The position numbers and the translations under genes are program-made. From Biomphalaria glabrata (taxonomy: Eukaryota; Mollusca; Gastropoda; Planorbidae), in NCBI RefSeq assembly GCF_947242115.1, contig NC_074720.1, positions 32,278,645-32,342,644 of the forward strand: 64,000 nucleotides of DNA, in the 5' to 3' direction. Positions within the stretch are counted from its first letter, which is position 1. Each line of letters starts with the position of its first letter. Positions 55,541-64,000 of this stretch are shown piece after piece. The notes beneath the pieces were generated by a model. The model did no database searches, had not been told where the DNA came from, and was given only the letters and a program-made list of their open reading frames with translations.

Positions 55541-56582
55541 CTCTTATCTTATCTTATATAATACAGACGTTACTTCAAAAAAGAAGATGATTACGTCCTA
55601 CGCGTCATGCATTTAGTCATGCATATTAACCAATGACTTAAATTCTGCCAAGTCACTGGTTTTCCTGGCTAGCTCAGGCAACCCATTCCATGCTCTAATA
55701 GCACTAGGGAAGAAGGAGTATTTGTACAAATTTGTCCTAGCATATGGGACGAGGAATGTGCCTTTATCTTTGTGTCTTTCAGAGTATTTTATTAAATTTT
55801 GTTTTTGTATTTGAAGATTATGGTTCAGTGTTTTATGTATTATTGCTACTTTACTTTTCTGTCCTGAAGGCTTTCTAAATTTAGTGATTTTACTAAAGGT
55901 GTTACTCTAGTCAAATGTGAATATTCGTTTGTTATGAATCGCACTGCTCTATTTTGTGTCTGTTCTAGTTTCTTAATGTTTTCTTGAGTTGAGGGGTCCC
56001 AAACAGAGGATGCATATTCTATTATTGGCCTAACCAAGGTTAAATAACATTTTAGTTTTATCTTCTTATTTGATTTATAAAAATTTCTTTTAATAAATCC
56101 TAATGCTTTGTTTGATTTTTTTGTAGTTTCATCAATATGTGGATTCCATGACAGTTTTTCATTTATTATAACACCTAGGTATTTTGCGTTTTTAGTCTGT
56201 GTTACTGGTTTGCCATGAATAAGATAAGTGGAATTAATTTGTTTTAGTTTTTTTGTTACTCTTAACAACTGACATTTTTCTGGGTGGAAAGACATGCTCC
56301 AATTTGATTCCCATTTCTGTAATTCATCTAATTCTCTTTGTAAAATATCTGTGTCTTGTGTTGTTTTTATTGTTCTATATATTATGCAATCGTCTGCAAA
56401 TAATCTGACTTTTGTTCCTGAAGTAATGCAATTTGGTAAATCATTTATGTAAATTAAAAATAGTAGTGGACCCAAGACTGTTCCTTGAGGTACACCTGAG
56501 TTTACTGTTATCGGTGTTGATTTAGAACCATTTATTATTACAGTTTGTTCTCTCCCTATCAGAAAGTCTAAAGGGCTAAATC
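55541..56582 (-). mobile_element. 5'-truncated LINE, reverse transcriptase C-terminal half
   Basis: The minus strand reads GVPQGTVLGPLLFLIYINDL, then FADD (the RT catalytic box, plus strand ~56392-56403), then YLGVIINEKLSW and the usual thumb and connection motifs to 55846. The C-terminal SFFPSAIRAWNGLP piece follows in another frame and ends at 55613, so at least one frameshift is present. The 3' end is a (GATAA)n-type tail near 55541-55560. Truncated at 56582 within the palm. Jockey/I/CR1-like; clade not settled. Confidence 0.85.
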
Positions 56583-57490
56583 AAGAAAATCAAGTGAATG
56601 CATTAAATATGTGCTTTTAATATATACCTTTTTTTTTTAAAAAAAGCATAACTTATTAACTCTATCTTTATTCTTTTTTTAATTTTTTATCAATAGTATT
56701 TCAGCTATATTTCTCCAATACAAATTTTAAAAATTAAATATTTAAAGCTTTTGTTAAAAACTAGCACTGCTGTAGCCATGTTTTTAAATTTAATGAGTTG
56801 CTATTAACCAGTGGCGTAACTAAGGGGGGGGGAGGGGGGGAATTTTAAAATCCCCCCGGGCCCCCACCTAGGGGGGGCCCCAAAATGGGTGTCCGAAATT
56901 TATTTGTAAATACATAAATTTAATATATTTGATTGACAAATAGTGTCAACGGGTGTCTTTTTTTTTTCAACATTTATGGATTAAATTTATCACAAGGACT
57001 AAACCTAGATTTAGGTCTATTAGTACGTTGACTTTGTTGACATTTTAAAAACATTTTTTCCCACAGAAATCAAAGTTTTTTTTAAAGTTGGTTTTACATT
57101 TTTAACTTTGTTGCCAGGAATAAAACTGCATGATATACAGCGAATTCCAGGTATCTTGTTACCTTTACTAATAATAGATCTAAATGGCGAGTATTTTATG
57201 GCTACACTAATCAACCTTTAAGCAAAATTTACAGAATCGAGTATAACAGATCCAAAAGTTATTCTTAATAATGCTAGAATAGTCCATTATTCGGGTTTGG
57301 CGTCTATAATTTCAGAATTTAACTTCAATCCAATGGAAACTCTCTTTTTATTTCCATCTAATCCTTTTGCTTTCGCACAAAACATAAACTACCAACAATA
57401 ACGTAATATCATATAATATTAGCACATCCTTCCTTTTGAAGTTATTATCACACCCTTCTATTTAAAGTTCTTAAGAGTGATATCTACTAG

Positions 57491-57866
57491 CAAGGCCGGC
57501 CCTAGCATTTGCGGGGCCCTATGCGAAACGGATGTCAATATTATTTTTGTTTAATTAGAAAATAGGCATACTTTCGTCTTTGCAATAAATTTTTATCAAA
57601 TAAAATCTCGCAATGCCACTTTTTATTTATAGGCACCCCAAAATGTCAATTTCGTCTATTGTTCAGGAGATTTGAATAAATAAAAAAAAAATTCAGGACT
57701 TTATCGTATATTTCGCCTTTTCGTGAGATTTCTTGGAGGGCCTGAAAAATCAGGATGTCGCGAAAACCCTGTTATTTTATATACGTTATAATGGTTTAAT
57801 GTAATAATGTACACTTAGAATTAGCGCGTGTCCTATGAAAGCGCGGCGCCCACTACGACCGGCACT
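57491..57866 (+). mobile_element. hAT MITE copy (same family as 21628-22055), inside the larger hAT
   Basis: Starts CAAGGCCGGCCCTAGC, has GCGGGGCCCTATGCGAAACG and TACACTTAGAATTAGCGCG, and is cut off at a GACCGGCACTG stretch where the gypsy fragment begins. Confidence 0.75.
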
Positions 57867-58465
57867 GTCTACTAGGAACTTTAACAATTCGTCCACTTCT
57901 GGTTGTCTTGACTGGCACAACAAGTTCTCTAGACGTTGGTCTATAACTGTCAGTTTCGTTTGTTCCAACAGTTTGCAGTTCATTGTCTCTATCGGTATAA
58001 TAGTACCCAGAGATGTCTTCATCGAAACTCTTATTTAAAAAGCGTTGATTTCTTCTGTATGTTTTTCCGTTTGTCTTTATGATGTAAGATCTGGGTGCTT
58101 AATGTTTTTTTATGACAACTGCTTTCTGACATGTTTGACCTAGACGAACTCTCCGACAGAATAATCTTTAGGTAGTCTTGCTTTTGCATTGTATTTCACT
58201 TTGCTTTTCATCTGTCGTTCGTTGAGTAATGTCTCTGCATTTTCAGCTACCGATGGTTTCAATAGTTTGTGATCAGTTGGAATGATTCCCTGAGTCTTCT
58301 ACTCGTCAGCAGTTGTGATGGTGAATACGGCAGTCCGCTTATCGGAGTATTTCTATACTCGAGCATAACGAGATATGGATCTTTCCCACTTTTGTATGCT
58401 CTGAATCCTTTTGCTTGCGTAGAAAACATAAACAACCAACAATGACATAATACCATATAATATTA
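57867..58465 (-). mobile_element. Ty3/gypsy fossil, integrase C-terminal fragment
   Basis: The minus strand holds the YRNTPISGLPYSPSQLL motif, typical of the end of the gypsy integrase core, and downstream pieces of its C-terminal region. It is broken, with several interruptions, and has no LTRs here. An old fragment, carried inside the hAT element. Confidence 0.75.
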
Positions 58466-58679
58466 GCACAGAATCTTCTTCATGCAGTGGAAAATTAAGA
58501 TTTTTTTTGCCTATCTTGAATTCTGGTCAAAGCTCTTGCGCCCAATTACTATAGTTCAGAAGAAACTACAAAAGTCTGGACTGCATATACGGGAAGCTGC
58601 TAAAGAAATTAGCAAGATAATGCACTGTAGATACCTCAGAATATGCATTTTGTTGGCTTTCAATACCAGAAATAGTGCT

Positions 58680-58930
58680 CGGCGGTGGGGCTTCGCCCCG
58701 CGCTGGGGGAGCGCTGCGAGCTCCCCCAGTTCCCCTTGCTAGCAAGGGCGGGGAGTCTACAATAAACAATAAACGTCTTCCGAAAGGGTCAGAATGTAAT
58801 AAAGATTAATTATGTACACACAAACACACACACATATATATTTTTTTTCTGCCGGGGGTGGGGGGGGGGGCGGGGAGGAATCACCCAACCCCCCCCCCAC
58901 CCGAAAAAAAATCCTGGCTACGCCCATGAT
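58680..58930. repeat. GC-rich hairpin-forming repeat and G/C tracts
   Basis: GGGGCTTCGCCCC and CTGGGGGAGCGCTGCGAGCT with CCCCCAG can fold into short stems. A long G tract (58857-58872) and C tract (58890-58901) lie to the right, then CTGGCTACGCCCATG, which resembles the end of another hAT-like element. The same GGGGGTCTGGGGGAGC patch occurs near 12700. Confidence 0.5.
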
Positions 58931-59212
58931 CGATGTAGTTGATGTTATAGGTGTCTTTGCTGCACAGAATTCACGACGTGAAGCGATATCAATTTAGATT
59001 TGTCACTTGTGCATTATTTAACTAATAAACAAAGGTATTATTCATTAAAAGAGTCTTGATTACTTTTTGTTAAGTTTACTGATATACTGAACCAATTTGA
59101 TTAGGGGCTTATATATTTTTGCGTACATTATCCCATATGTCCAATGTCAAAATGCAAGGGCCCCCAAAGAGGTCAATCCCCCCGAGCCCCCAAATCCCTA
59201 GTTACGCCCCTG

Positions 59213-60229
59213 CTATTAACACACATTGACATGTTATCATAACAAAAGTCTTTGATAACATTGATAGTTTTACGAGTCTCGGAATGGTTCTGCTGCAGAT
59301 GAGCCTCTACTTTAACAAAGTCTTCTGAAAACGACTTTAAAAAGGGACAAAAATGAATTTAGTTTCAGCTCAAATATAAAATAATATAACTAAAAGACAT
59401 AAGGAGTTTCTGTTACACAAACCTTGTGGGCGGCCTCTTTAGGTCAGTCTTATTTTGATTGAAGGGTAAAATATCGACTTCATTTTACATACAAAAATTA
59501 AATATTCAGTAAACCAAAAAGTAGTCTCAGCATCTACTTTTGAGAATAATTACGATATTTGTAAAATTGAATTGTAAAACACACTGAAAACAATTAAAGA
59601 CCGGAAGTTAACTGTTTAAAATATCTTTTTTCAAAGAATACTTGATGTAAGTTACAAAATAATGTTTTCAGAACACCAAAAGTACCCTTGCACCTATTTC
59701 GAGTTTATTTGTATTTAATTTTTTAGAGATCCGAACTCCTTAGTACAAAAGCAGCCCAAATAGTACAAACATATTAACATCTCTCTAATAAGGAAACCAA
59801 ACGGGACACGTGCCCTACCTAGCGTAACTGTCGAACCATTAAAAGTCCCTCTGTACCAGTGATGCCCAACTTAATTCAATCTGCGGGCCATTTTAAGTTC
59901 CAACACTAGTGTCGCGGGTCACTATGATGAAAAAAATACAAATACTTAATGAAATTGACCTGAAACTATTTTATTTCAACCCCGAGGATCTAGTACTTAC
60001 ATTGAATTATTGGGAGAGTTAAATTTTGTCTTTACACTTTAAAAAATGGAGTGAGTTCTGTTTATATTTTGTAATTATTGTTGTTTTTTTAAAACAGCCT
60101 CAGACTATCTTTATAAAAACAAACGTGTTGGCTAGCAATGGTATCATGTTCTACAAAAAGTAAAGATGTGTTCGCTTTTCCTAGTAGATTCTATAGTCCT
60201 ATTTCTTAAAGGCACAAAAGTTTAATGCC
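59213..60229. other. No recognisable gene; one hAT-like terminus
   Basis: At 59857 CAGTGATGCCCAAC followed by GCGGGCCA resembles a hAT end; its partner is not found. The rest is AT-rich. Confidence 0.45.
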
Positions 60230-60720
60230 TTGGTAGTAATCCATTAGAAAAAAAAAGTGAGGGCCCTAACGTAGGTAAAGACGGTAAAGATACATTTTGA
60301 ACAATATTTTTGACATATAGGTAGTTTTTAGTACTGATATTACGTAACTTATTAATATAATTAAAAAAAAAATTCACAAAAAATCTAAAACCGTTTGCGT
60401 AAATGTGATTACAATGCGTTAGATAACAATGCATCTTACTTAATATTCTCCCGTGTTTGTTAATCTTAATAGTTAATAGTTGTAAAAACGGTGTATTTTT
60501 GCATAGTTTAAAAAATATACTTTTTTTTTCGCTTTCAGAAAATAAAAAAAAAATAAAAAATAACCGTTTCATCAGAACTTTGAATGGTCTAGAATTTCAT
60601 GATGTCGAACTTTCCATACCGTTCTCTAGTTTACGAGATCTAAACTGGATGGACCAACGGACGAATGGACAAACAGACAGACCACACAAAACTAATAGCG
60701 TTTATTCCATTTTCGTTAAA
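60230..60720. repeat. Dispersed repeat family Z, copy 4 (long)
   Basis: Matches 2740-3195 over most of its length and continues to 60965 with sequence matching 22205-22475. The shared minus-strand frame (ANGF motif) is a by-product of repeat similarity. Confidence 0.65.
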
Positions 60721-60965
60721 AATTGATTTTATTAGCCTTCCTCGGAGTACAAAAAATTCTATAAAGACAATAATATGAACTTTGAACTGTTCTAGATTTG
60801 ACTCTCATTTGAAACAAAAATGCAAAGATCAACCCCTAAATGATTTCTGGTCGAGTTTGAATGAAGAGTACCATAATACTCTATAAATCAAATGGCACCA
60901 CAGCACTTAGAATATGTTTTAATTATTATTCAATCTAAATTCAATGTTCCGAATGTACGAAGGGT

Positions 60966-61960
60966 GAGGGTTGAGAGTTATGACTGAGGAAGACTGCCCA
61001 GTTTCTAGTGTCATAACATTTTTAAAAATACATTTGATTTGAAACTAATACCTTAAATGTTTCGGTACTTCAAATTTTCTACTAGATTCCAATCTTTTTT
61101 TTTTCTGCTTTAACGTTAATAAAAAAAAAAGATTAATGTACTAAGATTTGTGTGTGTGTGAGGGGGTTAATGAGGACATATTCTACTACACCAAAGTATT
61201 TTCTTATTTAAATACTTATAAATTAGGAGTAAAAGAAAAACAATTAGACGACTGATTAAATAACGGTACCTAACTATTCCTCCCAAACTATAAATTGTGA
61301 TAATACAAATATTACAATAGAGAACTCACAATAGAATATTTCTTAGAAACTCTGGTTCATTTCTATAATTATATTAATTATTATTATATATATTATCCTG
61401 GGTAGATGATTGACAGCTTATCTTTTTCTATGACATATAGTTAACTACGATGTCATGAAACCAGTACAACATACAAGTATCTTTTCATTTCACCAACTAA
61501 TGTCTGCTACCCAATAACAATACTAGAATGGAGAGTATAAATATATAACATGTAGTTTAAACTGGAGTACAAGTTTTACTCTTTTAAATATGTGAGCTGG
61601 GGGGGAGGGGTTGACAGTCAATTAACTTTTCAATTTGTTCTATTTTTTCTTTAGGTAATAATTGACATAAATTTTTATTTAATGAATTTTTAAACTGATT
61701 AATCAATCAAAGTTCTACTAGCGATCAAACAAAGCTATGTCTAGCTTAAAATAAATATTTATATTTCCTTGCACCAAGTATTATAATTCGTGCTAATAGA
61801 ACTCAACAGTGAACAACCGTCTATCAGAATTTCATTATTTTAAAAATCATTACACGCTATTAAAGCCTGATATTGAAAATTTTATTTTGTAATTTCATTT
61901 GATCTTTACTAATTTAACCTTTAATTTAATGCAGTATTAATGATAACTGCAAAGGAAAAT
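60966..61960 (-). repeat. Duplicated intergenic block X4, inverted
   Basis: Reverse complement of 18830-19790 (X2) with high similarity. It is joined at 60965 to a plus-oriented piece equivalent to 22205-22475, so two parts of the X2 region meet here in opposite orientation. No gene. Confidence 0.8.
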
Positions 61961-61962
61961 GT

Positions 61963-62452
61963 TAAGTAGTTTGGCTCACAGATAAGTAGTTTGGCTCACA
62001 GATAAGTAGTTTGGCTCACAGATAAGTAGTTTGGCTCACAGATAAGTAGTTTGGCTCACAGATAAGTAGTTTGGCTCACAGATAAGTAGTTTGGCCCACA
62101 GATAAGTAGTTTGGCTCACAGATTAGAAGTTTGGCTCAGAGATAAGTAGTTTGGCTCACAGATAAGTAGTTTGGCTCACAGATAAGTAGTTTGGTTCACA
62201 GATAAGTAGTTTGGCTCACAGATAAGTAGTTTGGCTCACAGATAAGTAGTTAGGCTCAGAGATAAGTAGTTTGGCTCACAGATAAGTAGTTTGGCTCACA
62301 GATAGGTAGTTTGGCTCACAGATTAGTAGTTTGGCTCACATATAAGTAGTTTGGCTCACAGATAAGTAGTTTGGCTCACAAATAAGTAGTTTGGCTCACA
62401 GATAAGTAGTTTGGCTCACAGATAATTAGTTTGGCTCACAGATAAATATTTC
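61963..62452. repeat. Second array of the 20-bp unit, inverted, about 24 copies
   Basis: The unit GATAAGTAGTTTGGCTCACA is the exact reverse complement of the 36.8-kb consensus (rotated). It is again in perfect 20-bp phase and more uniform than the big array. Left edge is in X4 at AATGTTAAG; right edge lies in a LINE ORF. Confidence 0.97.
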
Positions 62453-62700
62453 CATATTGTTTTCAGTTTTGCAAGTGCTGCTGTGGACTGTGCAATTCGT
62501 GCCACTAGCTGGGGTTTAGTTTCATCTTCTGATACGAAAGCTCTGAGATATTTGAAACTTGTCATATTTTTACCTCCATCGCTGATGCCTATTTTAAAGA
62601 CCTGTTTGCTATCGTTTATAAATAGAATTTTTTCAGCATTTATTGTCATATTATATGCTGCAGAAGTCTTGTCTATGCGCACCATACTCAGCTAGTTCCT
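62453..62700 (-). mobile_element. LINE fragment (RTE/CR1-like RT ORF)
   Basis: The minus strand reads VRIDKTSAAYNMTINAEKI, FKYLRAFVSEDETKP and LVARIAQSTAALAKLKTIWK, matching the known KT..AA..M.IN.EKTK, FKYLG..VS and ARIAQ..AAL.KLK.IWK motif run after the RT palm. The frame runs straight into the 20-bp array at 62452. Confidence 0.8.
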
Positions 62701-63320
62701 ATTCTTTCCCTGCAAGGCCAGTCATGCCAGCCGCGACGCGCAATTTAGTAATTTTTATTCCTCCAATCCTTACGGTACCTTCATAGCCGTTGTGAGCATC
62801 TTTCATTATCCTTTAAAGGAAATATTGAAAAGAAGTGGTGAGAATTCATATCAAGAATTCTAGATCTAGTTTTGTATTAATTGATCAAACACAAGCCATC
62901 TTGCAAAAAGACTTGCAAAAGAAATACACCGCGCAGTATATAAAATCATACAACCACATATACTACGCAAAAAAATGGATTTAGTTACTCTTAATTAACT
63001 AAAATTTAATAGGACAAGCGCAGATATTTAAAATTTAGTATAACAAAACATTAGATATCAAATGCTTCGACAAAATTTATATTTAATTCGTCCATTGTGG
63101 TTCGATGATAACCACTTTGTCGTCCCGGGGGCTGAGGGCCTTGCAGTGGGGTTTTGTGCATCCTAGTGTGGCTGGTGAGACCTATGTAATTCTTAGTATA
63201 CCGCAAAATTTTGATTTACATACATCGTGGAAAAATGTTCGATGTAATAAAGATTCTCTTCGACCTTTAAGGGTATAAAAATATCAAAAAATGTATTGAT
63301 CTAAAAAACATACAAAACAT
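62701..63320. other. No recognisable gene
   Basis: A weak palm-proximal LINE continuation up to ~62830 is possible. Nothing else is seen. Confidence 0.35.
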
Positions 63321-63324
63321 ACAA

Positions 63325-63410
63325 GTTAGGTCTTTGTGAGCCCTGAAGACCTTGTAATATGGCTATAGATTTTTAGTTTGCGTACATTTACAATATTTAG
63401 CAGGACATAG
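63325..63410 (-). mobile_element. Short LINE fragment
   Basis: The minus strand reads VRKLKIYSHITRSSGLTKT, matching the R.LK.YGHI.RS.GLAKT motif seen in better context at 21390-21480. Only ~25 codons remain. Confidence 0.6.
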
Positions 63411-63849
63411 TGGAGTCCAAATAATGTATGATTGCAGTCGAAAATTGTATCGATTTCAACAGACGAAGTAAAAAGTATGACAGGTGCAAGAAACTGTTTA
63501 TCACTATTTTGACGAAAAAAAACAAAAAATATCACGACATACTTCTCAACCATTGTATTGTTCACAACTAAGCGCTAGGTAAAGAGAATACAAATGATTA
63601 GCCTGAAGATCGACCGATTGACATTCGCCATATAGTGTCTGGTGGTGGATTATTTACTATCCTATTCGAAGTGGCACCTTAAAATAAATTTTTACATTTT
63701 CTTCATGGCTTAATGAAATTTGAATATTTTTATTAGCAGAAAGTCATTCTTTTTAAATGTGTGTGTTGCTTGTTCTAACTTCTAGCTTTCAAGTGTGTCC
63801 ACCGTCCAGTTTAAAAAAAAAAAGAAAAAAAAAATAGTAGCTCGCACGA

Positions 63850-64000
63850 GCGATTCCCGGTCATTTTATTCCCGGTCACTTCATTCCCTGTCATTTCATC
63901 CCCTGGTCATTTCATCCCCGGTCACTTCATCCCCGGTCATTTCATCCCCTGGTCATTTCATCCCTGGTCACTTCATCCGAGGTCATTTCATTCCCTGTCA
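63850..64000. repeat. Minisatellite of ~15-16-bp unit running off the window
   Basis: About nine units of CCCGGTCATTTCATC, with CACTTCATCC variants alternating. The right end lies outside the window, so total length is unknown. Confidence 0.9.

Larger units (their letters stand above)
56809..59212. mobile_element. Non-autonomous hAT element, 2.4 kb, with exact 8-bp TSD
   Basis: The left end CAGTGGCGTAACTA at 56809 and the right end, reversed, CAGGGGCGTAACTA at 59212 are flanked by CTATTAAC at 56801-56808 and 59213-59220. C/G tracts follow each end. The interior holds no transposase but does contain a hAT MITE (57491-57866), a broken gypsy fragment (57867-58465) and a GC-rich hairpin repeat (58680-58750). 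Confidence 0.85.

Noticed and set aside
58566-58769. 67-codon minus-strand frame, Pro/Ala-rich
   Set aside because: Translation of a GC-rich hairpin repeat; no coding evidence.
62416-62685. 89-codon gene
   Set aside because: It is a LINE RT fragment whose last codons are read from the 20-bp array.

Overview
The window is eukaryotic, AT-rich, intron-containing and dense in transposon debris. The tRNA-derived SINEs, RTE/CR1-like and Jockey/I-like LINE fragments, hAT and pogo remnants and a Ty3/gypsy-type LTR element fit a mollusc, most likely a heterobranch (pulmonate-type) snail. That assignment is inferred from repeat style and was not searched.

The only convincing host genes are one tandem and inverted cluster of small Ser/Thr-type protein kinases that lack a glycine-rich loop. 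All share one layout: a ~600-nt exon 1 (beta3 Lys, alphaC Glu, HRD, DFG, SPE), a 125-128-nt exon 2 (alphaF), a 113-119-nt exon 3 (alphaI Arg) and a 17-nt last exon carrying five codons and the stop. There are two subfamilies. P-type copies end in DIGLL: A at 6.8-9.0 kb (+, intact), E at 29.6-30.6 kb (-, dead) and F at 43.6-48.8 kb (-, dead). Q-type copies end in EQ(R/S)FI: B at 16.3-18.2 kb (+, frame-altered N-terminus), C at 33.0-35.7 kb (+, intact) and D at 51.4-53.6 kb (+, intact). E-C and F-D are two copies of one head-to-head (divergent) pair. In both pairs the minus-strand P partner has decayed and the plus-strand Q partner is open.

Layout. 0-6 kb: duplicated intergenic block X1, a minisatellite, SINEs, relic kinase promoters and a hAT fragment. 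6-9 kb: kinase A. 9-15 kb: no host gene; pogo and LINE remnants. 15.7-18.4 kb: kinase B. 18.8-28.6 kb: block X2, a nested hAT composite, a promoter without a gene, block X3 inverted, and an inverted copy of the B upstream region from which the kinase has been deleted. 28.7-36 kb: LINE fragment, pseudogene E, kinase C. 36.8-42.25 kb: a 5.5-kb array of a 20-bp unit kept in perfect phase, most units carrying a GATA-factor consensus. 43.6-53.8 kb: pseudogene F with a young 3.07-kb LTR element in intron 1, then kinase D. 55.5-59.2 kb: LINE, then a 2.4-kb hAT element with an 8-bp target duplication that contains a second hAT MITE and a broken gypsy fragment. 60-64 kb: dispersed repeat, block X4 (inverted), a short inverted array of the same 20-bp unit, LINE fragments, and a last minisatellite running off the end.

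The kinases probably arose together from one ancestral gene with its promoter. Promoter modules, including several with no gene left, are conserved well beyond the coding exons. The substrate and role of the kinases cannot be read from the sequence.
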